Part shown: positions 8,637 through 16,456 of the stretch, piece by piece
How positions within the stretch are numbered: position 1 is the stretch's first letter
Layout of the letters: the number at the start of each line of letters is the position of its first letter
Source: Amycolatopsis sp. CA-128772
Lineage (GTDB): Bacteria; Actinomycetota; Actinomycetes; Mycobacteriales; Pseudonocardiaceae
Assembly (NCBI RefSeq): GCF_002904295.1
Contig: NZ_PPHG01000096.1
Location: 1-64,000 of the forward strand
Length of the DNA: 64,000 bases
Reading direction: 5' to 3'
The notes under the pieces: model-generated
Told to the model about the DNA's origin: nothing
Seen by the model: the letters and a program-made list of their open reading frames with translations, nothing else
Database searches by the model: none
Program-made: the position numbers and the translations under genes

Positions 8637-9701
8637 TCAACCGCCGATCGCGCTCATCGGCCGGATCGGCTGGGCGAATCCGGCGTCGTTGATCTCGTGG
8701 CCGGCGAGCTTGCCCCACATCGTCGCCCGCCAGGCGTCCGCTACCTCCTCATCGCGCGCGCCCGCGCGCACGAGGGATCGCAGATCCGTCTCGTCGTTGC
8801 TGAACAGGCAGGAGCGGACCGCGCCGTCCGCGGTCAGGCGCGTGCGCTCGCAGGCCGCGCAGAACGGCCGGGTCACCGACGCGATCACGCCGACGTCGCC
8901 GGGGCCGCCGTCGACCAGCCAGCGCTCGGCGGGCGCGCCGCCCCGGGCCGACGGGAACGGCGTCAGCTCGAACGACGTCTGCAGCATCGAGAGGATCTCC
9001 GCCGCGGTGATCATCTCGCCGCGGTTCCAGCCGTGCTGGGCGTCCAGCGGCATCTGCTCGATGAACCGCAGGTGGTAGCCCTCGGCGAGGCAGAACTTCA
9101 GCAGCGGCACGGCCTCGGTCTCGTTGAGCCCGCGGATCAGCACCGCGTTGACCTTCACCGGCGCCATCCCGGCGTCCCGCGCCGCGGCGAGACCCGCGAT
9201 CACGTGCGAGAGCCGGTCGCGGCGGGTGATCGTCTTGAACGTCTCGGGGTCGACGGTGTCGAGCGAGACGTTGATCCGGTTCAGCCCCGCCGCCGCGAGC
9301 CCGGCGGCGCGCTTGGCCAGCCCGATCCCGTTGGTGGTCATGGACAACCGCGGCCGCGGCGAGAGCGCCGTGATCCGCGCGACGAGGTCCTCGAGGCCCG
9401 GCCGCAGCAGCGGTTCCCCGCCGGTGAGCCGGATGTCGGTGACGCCGAGCTGCTCGACGGCGATCCGCATCAGCCGGACCAGCTCGTCGTCGGTCAGCAC
9501 CTGCTCGCCGGGCATCCAGTCGAGGCCCTCGGCGGGCATGCAGTAGGTGCAGCGCAGGTTGCACCGATCCGTCAGGGAAACCCGGAGATCGGTGGCCACC
9601 CGGCCGAAGGTGTCGATGAGGTGCGGGTTCGCGGGCCTGGGCGCGCGAGATGACCCTCGTGTGCCGGGGACGCGAGGAAACCCGAGATCCACTGCCGTCA
9701 T
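8637..9701 (-). CDS. moaA: GTP 3',8-cyclase MoaA (radical SAM)
   Basis: The first step of Moco synthesis: radical rearrangement of GTP to 3',8-cyclo-GTP. The 354-residue protein has the N-terminal radical-SAM cluster motif CxxxCxxC at Cys47, Cys51 and Cys54 (DRCNLRCTYCMP). It also has the SAM-binding LTGGEPLLR and the C-terminal second-cluster cysteines (PFCAACERTRL ... RSCLFS). It ends in the functionally important Gly-Gly (SAIGG). Start ATG 9701 gives a leading extension of about 25 residues before the conserved DTFGRVATDLRVS; this is common in the family. It is divergent from the marR-mod operon, with a 93-bp shared promoter region. Confidence 0.96.
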   Translation of the reverse strand: MTAVDLGFPRVPGTRGSSRAPRPANPHLIDTFGRVATDLRVSLTDRCNLRCTYCMPAEGLDWMPGEQVLTDDELVRLMRIAVEQLGVTDIRLTGGEPLLRPGLEDLVARITALSPRPRLSMTTNGIGLAKRAAGLAAAGLNRINVSLDTVDPETFKTITRRDRLSHVIAGLAAARDAGMAPVKVNAVLIRGLNETEAVPLLKFCLAEGYHLRFIEQMPLDAQHGWNRGEMITAAEILSMLQTSFELTPFPSARGGAPAERWLVDGGPGDVGVIASVTRPFCAACERTRLTADGAVRSCLFSNDETDLRSLVRAGARDEEVADAWRATMWGKLAGHEINDAGFAQPIRPMSAIGG

Positions 9702-9794
9702 TACGCACAGGGTAGCTCCGGAACGGGCGAACCGGCTTCTTCTCTAGGATACTTTGCGCAGTGAGTGGTTCAGCAGCCGAACTAACGAGGGCTT

Positions 9795-10274
9795 GTGACG
9801 GAAAAGACTTACCCGGTCACGGAAGAGGAGCTCTTCCGGTTCGCGGAACTGGGCCGCGCGGGCAGCACGTTCACCGTCCTGCGGCACGCCCGGATCGCCG
9901 AGCGGATGGGCCTGTCCGGCACCGACCACAAGACGTTCGACCTGGTCATCCAGGCCGGCGGCCCGCTCACCGCCGGCCGGATCGCCGAGCTGACCGGCCT
10001 CTCGACCGGCGCGGTCACCGGCGTCGTCGACCGGCTGGAGAAGGTCGGGCTGGTCCGCCGGGTGCGGGACACCCACGACCGCCGCAAGGTGCTCGTCGAG
10101 GTGGTGCCGGGGGCGGCCGAGCGCTTCGCGCCGCTCTTCGAGTCGGCCTTCGGGACCCTTCGCGACCTGCTCGCGCAGTTCTCCCCGGCCGAGCGAAAAG
10201 TGATCGAGCGTTATCAGAATGTCATGCTCGAGGAGCTGCGCGCCGAAGTCATGGGCAATTCGGGCCCCGCGTAG
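9795..10274 (+). CDS. MarR family transcriptional regulator
   Basis: A 159-residue winged-helix regulator with the MarR core (TAGRIAELTGLSTGAVTGVVDRLEKVGLVRR) and the DTHDRRKVLVE wing. It starts at GTG 9795 and is the first gene of a run that continues into the TOBE protein and modABC. It probably controls this operon and/or the divergent moaA-moaD operon (inference from position). No cysteine redox switch is apparent. The ligand is unknown, and the family does not normally bind molybdate directly. Confidence 0.88.
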   Translation: MTEKTYPVTEEELFRFAELGRAGSTFTVLRHARIAERMGLSGTDHKTFDLVIQAGGPLTAGRIAELTGLSTGAVTGVVDRLEKVGLVRRVRDTHDRRKVLVEVVPGAAERFAPLFESAFGTLRDLLAQFSPAERKVIERYQNVMLEELRAEVMGNSGPA

Positions 10275-10307
10275 CTTTTCCTCAACTGCGGAGATAATCT
10301 CGGTGGC

Positions 10308-10712
10308 ATGCCGCAATTTCGGTTGTCCGAGGCCGCGCGCCTGCTCGGGGTCAGCGACGACACCGTCCGGAGGTGGGTACGGGCGGGACAGCTGACCGCG
10401 ACCGACGACGCCGCCGGCCGCAAGGTCGTCGACGGCGCCCAGCTGGCCGGGTTCGCCCGTGCGCAGGCCGCCGCGCCCGACGACCCCTCGGCGGTCGGCC
10501 GGTCGGCCCGCAACCGGTTCGTGGGGCTGGTCACCGAGGTCATCACCGACAAGGTGATGGCCCAGGTGGAACTGCAGTGCGGGGCGCACCGCGTGGTGTC
10601 CCTGATGAGTACCGAAGCCGTCCGCGAGCTGGGCCTGCGCCCGGGGGTGCTCGCGGTTGCGGTGGTCAAAGCGACCACTGTCGTGGTGGAAACACCGGAA
10701 GGAAGTAGATGA
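10308..10712 (+). CDS. HTH-TOBE molybdate-binding protein
   Basis: A 134-residue protein combining a MerR/excisionase-type DNA-binding helix-turn-helix (FRLSEAARLLGVSDDTVRRWVRAGQL, about residues 4-30) with a C-terminal Mop/TOBE domain (NRFVGLVTEVITDKVMAQVELQ ... VKATTVVVE, about residues 65-130) that binds molybdate or tungstate oxyanions. It may act as a molybdate-responsive repressor for the adjacent transporter, a simplified counterpart of ModE (inference). The stop overlaps the modA start (ATGA). It follows marR by 33 bp. Confidence 0.88.
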   Translation: MPQFRLSEAARLLGVSDDTVRRWVRAGQLTATDDAAGRKVVDGAQLAGFARAQAAAPDDPSAVGRSARNRFVGLVTEVITDKVMAQVELQCGAHRVVSLMSTEAVRELGLRPGVLAVAVVKATTVVVETPEGSR

Positions 10713-11641
10713 ACCAGCAGGCTTTTCGGGGGTCCGGGTGGCGGAGCCCCCGGCCCGGGGCGAAGCCCCGGTTGTCACAGCAGGCTTTTCGGGGGTCCGG
10801 GTGGCGGAGCCCCCGGCCCGGGGCGAGGCCCCGGTTTTCACAGCTCGCTCTCGTCGTCGCGGCTGTCGCCCTGTTCGCGGGTGCGTGCAGCAGCTCGGAC
10901 GAGCCCAGCACGCAGCCCGGCGCGTCGGTCACCGCGCCCGCGCCCAAGGGGGCCGCGAACGCCGGTGGCGGCACGCTGACCGTGTTCGCCGCCGCGTCGC
11001 TCACCGAGTCGTTCACCGCGCTCGGCAAGGAGTTCGAGGCCAAGCACCCCGGCACCTCCGTGAAGTTCAGCTTCGCGGGCTCGTCCACGCTGGTGCAGCA
11101 GCTGACCAACGGCGCGAAGGCCGACGTCTTCGCCTCCGCCGACCAGGCCAACCTGGACAAGGCCGTCCAGGGCGGCGTGATCGACGGGCAGCCGACGGTC
11201 TTCGCGACCAACAAGCTGGCCATCGCGGTCGCGCCGGGCAACCCCAAGGGGATCAAGTCCTTCGCCGACCTGAACAAGGCGGGCCTGACCGTGCTCACCT
11301 GCGCCCCGCAGGTGCCGTGCGGCGCCGCGGCGAAGAAGGTCGAGACGGCCACCGGCGTCACGCTCAAGCCGAAGAGCGAGGAGCAGGACGTCAAGCAGGT
11401 GCTGAACAAGGTCGCGTCCGGTGACGCCGACGCGGGCCTGGTCTACGTCACCGACGTCACCTCGTCCGCGGGCAAGGTCGACAAGGTCGACTTCCCGGAG
11501 GCCGCGCAGGCGGTCAACAGCTACCCGATCGCCGCGGTCAAGGGCGGGCAGGCCGACCTGGCCAAGCAGTTCAGCGATTTCGTCCTCGGCACCGAGGGCA
11601 AGAACGAGCTGGCGAAGGTCGGGTTCGGCCCTGCGCAGTAA
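10709..11641 (+). CDS. modA: ModA, molybdate ABC transporter binding lipoprotein with a repeat-derived N-terminal insert
   Basis: The extracellular molybdate receptor of the ModABC importer. The binding-protein domain (LTVFAAASLTESF, FSFAGSSTLVQQL, DVFASADQ, FATNKLAIAV) is normal. The N-terminus is not: between ATG 10709 (MNQ) and the signal-peptide core (QLALVVAAVALFAGACSS, lipid-modified Cys after AGA) are two in-frame 21-residue repeats, arginine-rich, encoded by the 63-bp element. The ribosome binding site GGAAGG sits just before ATG 10709. Removing both copies would leave a standard lipoprotein signal starting MNQQLALVV. Whether the long basic n-region still allows export is uncertain. 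Alternatively, translation could start elsewhere, but no internal ATG or GTG precedes the hydrophobic core. Confidence 0.9.
   Translation: MNQQAFRGSGWRSPRPGAKPRLSQQAFRGSGWRSPRPGARPRFSQLALVVAAVALFAGACSSSDEPSTQPGASVTAPAPKGAANAGGGTLTVFAAASLTESFTALGKEFEAKHPGTSVKFSFAGSSTLVQQLTNGAKADVFASADQANLDKAVQGGVIDGQPTVFATNKLAIAVAPGNPKGIKSFADLNKAGLTVLTCAPQVPCGAAAKKVETATGVTLKPKSEEQDVKQVLNKVASGDADAGLVYVTDVTSSAGKVDKVDFPEAAQAVNSYPIAAVKGGQADLAKQFSDFVLGTEGKNELAKVGFGPAQ
10715..10840 (+). repeat. Two tandem copies of a 63-bp double-hairpin element inside modA
   Basis: Copies span 10715-10777 and 10778-10840 and differ at only a few positions. Each contains one long hairpin (CGGGGG...CCCCCG with inner TCCG/CGGA) and one short hairpin (CCGGGGC-GAA-GCCCCGG; the second copy has a C-GAG variation). 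The unit is exactly 21 codons, so the frame is kept. A third, inverted copy lies at 56177-56239. Confidence 0.9.
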
Positions 11642-12467
11642 CCGGTTCCCCAGCGGCCGGCCGGGATCCGTCCCGGCCGGTCGTTCGCGGGTTCCGTGGG
11701 TACTGGGCATCCCGGCCACCTTCGCGCTGGCCCTCGTCGTCCTCCCGGTCGTCGGGCTGCTGGTGCGCTCGGACCTGACGCGGCTGCCGTCGCTGATCGC
11801 CACGCCGTCGTCGTGGCACGCGCTGCGGCTGTCGCTCGTCACGGCCGCGTTGTCGACGCTGGCCTGCGTGCTGCTCGGCGTCCCGCTGGCCGTCGTCCTC
11901 GCGCGGGCCCGGTTCCGCGGGGTCCGGCTGCTGCGGTCGATCGTGCTGCTGCCGCTGGTGCTGCCGCCGGTCGTCGGCGGTCTCGCGCTGCTCTACCTGC
12001 TCGGCCGCAAGGGCTTCCTCGGCGTCCTGATCACCGCGCTGACCGGGGAGTCCGTCCCGTTCACCACGACCGCCGTGGTCATCGCGCAGACGTTCGTCGC
12101 GATGCCGTTCCTCGTGGTCAGCCTCGAAGGCGCGCTGCGCGGCTCCGGTGATCGCTACGAGCAGGTCGCCGCGACGCTCGGCGCGCGCCCGTGGACCGTC
12201 TTCCGCCGGGTCACGCTCCCGCTGCTGTTGCCCGCGCTCGGTTCCGGCGTCGTCCTGAGCTTCGCTCGTGCGCTCGGCGAGTTCGGCGCGACGATCACCT
12301 TCGCCGGCAGCCTCGAAGACGTCACCCGCACCCTGCCGCTCGAGGTCTACACGCAGGCCGAAGCGGACATCGACAGCGCCGTCGCGCTGTCCCTGCTGCT
12401 CATCGTCGTGGCGATGCTGGTCATCGCCGTCGCGCGGCCGCGCTCGTGGGAAGGCGGCCTCCGGTGA
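11631..12467 (+). CDS. modB: ModB, molybdate ABC transporter permease
   Basis: The integral membrane subunit of the ModABC importer, with about five to six membrane segments. The EAA-type loop for contacting ModC is at about residues 175-195 (EQVAATLGARPWTVFRRVTLPLL). The start is problematic. No ATG, GTG or TTG occurs in frame between the modA C-terminus and the first membrane segment, and a GTG at 11421 would overlap modA by about 220 bp. I placed it at CTG 11631 (would read MRSNRFPSG...), which overlaps the modA stop and has GAAGG upstream. The stop overlaps modC by four bases. Confidence 0.85.
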   Translation: MRSNRFPSGRPGSVPAGRSRVPWVLGIPATFALALVVLPVVGLLVRSDLTRLPSLIATPSSWHALRLSLVTAALSTLACVLLGVPLAVVLARARFRGVRLLRSIVLLPLVLPPVVGGLALLYLLGRKGFLGVLITALTGESVPFTTTAVVIAQTFVAMPFLVVSLEGALRGSGDRYEQVAATLGARPWTVFRRVTLPLLLPALGSGVVLSFARALGEFGATITFAGSLEDVTRTLPLEVYTQAEADIDSAVALSLLLIVVAMLVIAVARPRSWEGGLR

Positions 12468-13531
12468 GCCTGGCCGCCCGGATCGAGGCCGTGCGCGGCT
12501 CGTTCTCGCTGGACGTCGACCTCGACGTGCCGGCCGGGACGGTGCTGGCACTGCTCGGCCCCAACGGCTCGGGCAAGTCGACCGTCCTGGGCTGCCTCGC
12601 CGGCCTCATCACGCCGGCGTCGGCGGAGATCACCGTGGCCGGGCGCGCGCTGGCCGGCGTGGCCCCGCACCGCCGCGGGATCGGGCTGCTCTCCCAGGAC
12701 GCGCTGCTCTTCCCGCACCTTTCGGCGGCGGACAACGTCGCCTTCTCGCCGCGCTCGACCGGCGCCGGCCGCCGCGCCGCCCGCGAGCGCGCCTTCTACT
12801 GGCTGGCCGAAGTGGACGCCGTCGCGCTGGCCGACCGGCGGCCGGGGCAGCTGTCCGGCGGGCAGGCCCAGCGCGTGGCGATCGCCCGGGCGCTGGCCGC
12901 CGATCCGGACCTGCTGCTGCTCGACGAGCCGTTCGCCGCGCTCGACGTCGACGCCGCCCCGGCGATCCGCGGCCTGCTGCGGCGGGTGCTGAAGGCCGGG
13001 CCGACGACCGTGCTCGTCACGCACGACCCGCTGGACGCGCTCGCGCTCGCCGACCACGTCGCCGTCATGAACGAGGGCCGGATCGTCGAACGCGGCCCGA
13101 CCCGTGACGTGCTTTCGGCGCCGCGGACGGCGTTCACCGCGCGGATCGCCGGCCTCAACCTGGTCGCCGGCACCGCGGTCCCCGAGGGGCTGCGGACGGT
13201 GTCCGGCGAGGTGGTCAGCGGCCTCCCGGCGGCCGACGTGGTCCCGGGCGAGCCCGCGGTGGCGGTGTTCCCGCCGAACGCCGTCGCCGTCTACGCCCGC
13301 GACGGCGAGCACCGCGGCAGCCCGCGCAACACCACCGGCGCCGTGGTCGCGGCCCTGGAGCCGCACGGGCCGGTGATCCGGGTCCGGGCCGAGGGCGACG
13401 GCTGGGCCCGCGGCCTGACCGCCGACCTCACCCCGGCCGCCGTGGCCGAGCTCGCGCTGGAGCCCGGCACGGCGGTGACGCTTTCGGTGAAGGCCGCGAC
13501 CGTGGCGATCCACCCGGCCGCGGCTCCCTGA
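12464..13531 (+). CDS. modC: ModC, molybdate ABC transporter ATPase with C-terminal TOBE domain
   Basis: The 355-residue ATPase powering molybdate import. Walker A GPNGSGKST is at 32-40, the signature LSGGQ at about 135, Walker B LLLLDEP follows, and the H-loop is TVLVTHD. The C-terminal third carries a TOBE/Mop-like domain (TGAVVAALEPHGPVIRVRAEG ... VTLSVKAATVAIHP) that may sense cytoplasmic molybdate and inhibit transport. GTG 12464 overlaps the modB stop (GTGA). The operon ends in a 30-bp tandem repeat tract shared with the converging oxidase gene. Confidence 0.95.
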   Translation: MSLAARIEAVRGSFSLDVDLDVPAGTVLALLGPNGSGKSTVLGCLAGLITPASAEITVAGRALAGVAPHRRGIGLLSQDALLFPHLSAADNVAFSPRSTGAGRRAARERAFYWLAEVDAVALADRRPGQLSGGQAQRVAIARALAADPDLLLLDEPFAALDVDAAPAIRGLLRRVLKAGPTTVLVTHDPLDALALADHVAVMNEGRIVERGPTRDVLSAPRTAFTARIAGLNLVAGTAVPEGLRTVSGEVVSGLPAADVVPGEPAVAVFPPNAVAVYARDGEHRGSPRNTTGAVVAALEPHGPVIRVRAEGDGWARGLTADLTPAAVAELALEPGTAVTLSVKAATVAIHPAAAP

Positions 13532-13544
13532 CGCGCCAGAACAC

Positions 13545-13653
13545 CCCCAATGTGGCGTTGGGTGCGTTGGATGCACCGAACGCCGCGTTGGGTGCGTCGG
13601 ATGCACCGAACGCCGCATTGGGTGCGTGGGACGCACCGAACGCCACATTGGGG
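13545..13653. repeat. Three-unit 30-bp tandem repeat with inverted ends between convergent genes
   Basis: Three 30-bp units (core GCGTTGGGTGCGT, GATGCACCGAAC) are bracketed by inverted ends CCCCAATGTGGCG and CGCCACATTGGGG. The tract fills the space between the modC stop and the multicopper oxidase stop. Within each unit GGTGCGT and ACGCACC/ATGCACC can pair, so the transcript folds into hairpins from both strands. A two-unit relative lies at 50277-50354. Confidence 0.9.
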
Positions 13654-13661
13654 CGCTTGGG

Positions 13662-15434
13662 TCAGGCGTCGTGGTGGTGGCCGCCGCCCGGGTGGACGTG
13701 GAACTTCGCCACCTCGGGCGGGTGCACGACGAACGGCCGCATCATGCCCTCGTCCTCGTGGTCGAGGATGTGGCAGTGGAACATGAACTCGCCCGTGCCA
13801 CCGCCGAACCGGCCGGCGACGCTCACCCACTGGCCGGGGTTCACGATGATCGTGTCCTTCCAGCCCTCCTCGTACTTCTCCAGCGGGATGTCGGTGAAGC
13901 CGGCGATCGGCGCCGTCGTCCGCTCGGTGGGCCGGTCGAACGTCGTGGTGAAGCTGCGCCGGAACAGCGCCTGGAACTCCGTCAGGTGGATGTGGATCGG
14001 GTGCGCCGGCGGCCCGGCGGCCACGTGCACCAGGTTCCACACCGCCCACCGGTCGTGGTCGATGAAGATCCCGGTGGTGTCGTCGAAGAGCCGCCCGTTC
14101 ATCCGGAACGTCTTCAGCCCGCCGTTCGGGTCCTGGAGCTGGATGATCCCCGCGCCGCCCGGGTCCGCGTCGACCTCCTGGAGGTCCCACATCTCCGGGT
14201 GGCCCTCGGCGTTGAGCAGCAGCGCGACCCAGACGTGGTCGTGGTCCTCCGGCAGTGTCGTGCCGTGCTGCAGCCGGACGTACGACGTCGAGAGCTTCGC
14301 CGGCAGCGTGAACGGGTCGTGCTTCGCGCGGCCGTCCACCCGGAACTCCATGAGGTCCGGTTCGATGGTCCCCAGCTGCGGGTCGGCGTTGCGCAGCTTC
14401 AGCTTCCGGCCCTTGAAGCGGCTGAAGTCGATCAGGACGTCGAACCGCTCGGCCGGGGCGACGCTCAGGCCGCCCTTCGGCAGCTCGGCGGGCGCGGGCA
14501 GCAGGCCGCCGTCGGTGCCGATCAGCCGGACGGCGTCGTTGACCGGCACGTTGTTCTCGTCGACCAGGTTGAGCGTGTAGAACCGCGAGTTCGCCGCGTT
14601 GAGCAGGCGGAAGCGGTACCACCGGGCGTCGACGTCCAGGTGCGGCCAGATGACGCCGTTGACCAGGTTGAACGGCCCGGAGAACGGGATCATCGGGCCG
14701 TTCGGCACGAACGGGACCTTGAACAGCAGCTGCCCGGTGAGCGCGCCGGTCGCCGGGTCGGTGTCGAGGTTCCGGTCGGTGATGATCAGCGGGATCTCGT
14801 GGTCGCCGTGCGGCAGGCCGAGCGCGTCCTCCTCGTCGTCGCGGAGGAGGTACATGCCGGCGAGGCCGGCGTGGACGTTGAACCGCGTGATCGCCATGGC
14901 GTGGTCGTGGTACCACAGCGGCATCGCCTGCTGGTGGTTCTGGTACTCGGCCAGCTGCGACGTCCCCTTCAGACCCGCGTTGTGCGCCCAGCCGTCGTTG
15001 CCGGCGTTGGTGCGGGCGCCGTGCAGGTGCACGACGGTCCACGCCGGCAGGTCGGCGACCCCCTCGATGATCGAGTAGTCCTTCTTGTCCAGTTCCCGGC
15101 CCGGCCGGCTGGTCGGCGCGGTGGCGACCGGGCCCTGAACCGCGACCAACGGGAACTCGCCCTCGATTTCGTTCGACCACGAAATCCGCAGCTGCCTGCC
15201 GCTGCGCACTTCGATCGTCGGACCCGGGAAATGCCCGGCGTACGTCCACAGCGTACTTTCGGGCAATTCGGAGTGCAGCCGCTGCTGCCGGGTCACCATC
15301 GGAATGGTGATCGTTTCCCGGCCGCGGGGCCGGTACACCGGTGGAATGCGCAGCGGGTCGAGGAACTTGGTGAGTCCCCAGTTCGGTGCGGTGATCGGCC
15401 CGGCTGTCGCCGGGCGCTCGATGATTTCGGTCAT
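13662..15434 (-). CDS. Multicopper oxidase, phenoxazinone synthase/bilirubin oxidase-like
   Basis: A 590-residue three-cupredoxin oxidase coupling four one-electron substrate oxidations to reduction of O2. All four copper motifs are present: HLHGA near residue 135, WYHDHAM near 175, HPIHIHL near 478, and HCHILDHEDEGMM near 555 (the T1 ligands His, Cys, His, Met). The region PLWYHDHAMAITRFNV is typical of phenoxazinone synthase (PhsA) and CotA/bilirubin oxidase-like enzymes. Start ATG 15434 has a GGGGGAA ribosome binding site. I see no Sec or Tat signal, so it may be cytoplasmic like PhsA. The C-terminus is histidine-rich (GGGHHHDA). No biosynthetic cluster surrounds it, so the substrate is unknown. 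Confidence 0.9.
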   Translation of the reverse strand: MTEIIERPATAGPITAPNWGLTKFLDPLRIPPVYRPRGRETITIPMVTRQQRLHSELPESTLWTYAGHFPGPTIEVRSGRQLRISWSNEIEGEFPLVAVQGPVATAPTSRPGRELDKKDYSIIEGVADLPAWTVVHLHGARTNAGNDGWAHNAGLKGTSQLAEYQNHQQAMPLWYHDHAMAITRFNVHAGLAGMYLLRDDEEDALGLPHGDHEIPLIITDRNLDTDPATGALTGQLLFKVPFVPNGPMIPFSGPFNLVNGVIWPHLDVDARWYRFRLLNAANSRFYTLNLVDENNVPVNDAVRLIGTDGGLLPAPAELPKGGLSVAPAERFDVLIDFSRFKGRKLKLRNADPQLGTIEPDLMEFRVDGRAKHDPFTLPAKLSTSYVRLQHGTTLPEDHDHVWVALLLNAEGHPEMWDLQEVDADPGGAGIIQLQDPNGGLKTFRMNGRLFDDTTGIFIDHDRWAVWNLVHVAAGPPAHPIHIHLTEFQALFRRSFTTTFDRPTERTTAPIAGFTDIPLEKYEEGWKDTIIVNPGQWVSVAGRFGGGTGEFMFHCHILDHEDEGMMRPFVVHPPEVAKFHVHPGGGHHHDA

Positions 15435-15624
15435 TTGTTTCCCCCTTCGGAACGGGGGCAGGACGAATAGCGCGACGGCACGTGTGCCGCCGACGTCGAA
15501 AAGTATTCCCCCGAACCCCCTCGGTGACCGGGCGCGCGACTCCCCTCGCGTTACCGGCAATTTCCACTGTAGCCGTTTTCGGCGTGGCCCGCAGGTGTCT
15601 CGCGCGCGTGATAGGTTTCGCGCC

Positions 15625-16419
15625 ATGAGCGAACGCCGGTGGACGTACCTCTCCGACATGGACGGCGTCCTGGTGAAGGAGGAGCACCTCGTCCCCGGGG
15701 CCGACGAGTTCCTCGCCGAGCTGAAGGCGAACGGCATCGACTTCCTGGTGCTGACGAACAACTCGATCTACACCCCGCGCGACCTGCGGGCGCGGCTGGA
15801 GCGCACCGGGCTCGACATCCCCGAGGAGTCGATCTGGACCTCGGCGCTGGCGACCGCGAAGTTCCTCTCGTCGCAGCGGCCGAACGGCTCGGCGTACGTC
15901 ATCGGCGAAGCCGGCCTCACGACGGCGCTGCACGAGGTCGGTTACGTGCTGACCGAGCGCGACCCCGACTACGTCGTGCTGGGCGAGACCCGCACGTACA
16001 GCTTCAGCGCGATCACCCGCGCGATCCGGCTGATCGAGGGCGGCGCGAAGTTCATCGCGACGAACCCCGACGCGACCGGCCCCAGCATGGAGGGCTCGAT
16101 GCCGGCCACCGGGTCCGTCGCGGCGCTGATCGAGAAGGCCACCGGGCGCTCGCCGTACTACGTCGGCAAGCCGAACCCGCTGATGATGCGCTCGGCGCTG
16201 CGCCGGCTCGGCGCGCACTCGGAGTCGACGCTGATGATCGGCGACCGGATGGACACCGACGTGCACTCCGGCATCGAGGCGGGGTTGCAGACCATCCTGG
16301 TGCTGACCGGCATATCCACCCCGGAGTCGGCCGAACGCTATCCGTACCGGCCCACACTGGTGATCGACTCGATCGCTGACCTGATCGGGCGGACCCTGGA
16401 CCCGTTCGGCGAAGGCTGA
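15625..16419 (+). CDS. HAD-IIA family phosphatase (NagD/p-nitrophenylphosphatase type)
   Basis: A 264-residue cytoplasmic phosphohydrolase. HAD motif I is SDMDGVL (nucleophile and acid/base Asp), motif II LTNNS, the class IIA cap lies in the middle, motif III Lys is in VGKPNP, and motif IV is MIGDRMDTD. Start ATG 15625 was chosen because the conserved core begins within ten residues. Substrates of this family are small phosphometabolites (sugar phosphates, nucleotides, phosphoglycolate). The exact one cannot be read from sequence. It is followed by a metallophosphatase gene 37 bp downstream. Confidence 0.9.
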   Translation: MSERRWTYLSDMDGVLVKEEHLVPGADEFLAELKANGIDFLVLTNNSIYTPRDLRARLERTGLDIPEESIWTSALATAKFLSSQRPNGSAYVIGEAGLTTALHEVGYVLTERDPDYVVLGETRTYSFSAITRAIRLIEGGAKFIATNPDATGPSMEGSMPATGSVAALIEKATGRSPYYVGKPNPLMMRSALRRLGAHSESTLMIGDRMDTDVHSGIEAGLQTILVLTGISTPESAERYPYRPTLVIDSIADLIGRTLDPFGEG

Positions 16420-16456
16420 GCGAGGGCCGGGTGCGAGCAGGGCTTATCGTCACCGG

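Noticed and set aside
10715..10840. An intergenic terminator with modA starting later
   Set aside because: The ribosome binding site is just before ATG 10709, the frame is open through both copies, and no internal start precedes the signal-peptide core.
13545..13653. A short CRISPR array
   Set aside because: The 30-bp units abut one another with no unique spacers, and no cas genes are nearby.
13662..15434. Actinomycin-type phenoxazinone biosynthesis
   Set aside because: The oxidase is phenoxazinone-synthase-like, but no peptide synthetase or precursor genes surround it.
13291..16266. A 991-codon open frame on the minus strand
   Set aside because: It runs through modC, the multicopper oxidase and the HAD gene in wrong frames; repetitive Arg/Ala composition, no family likeness.
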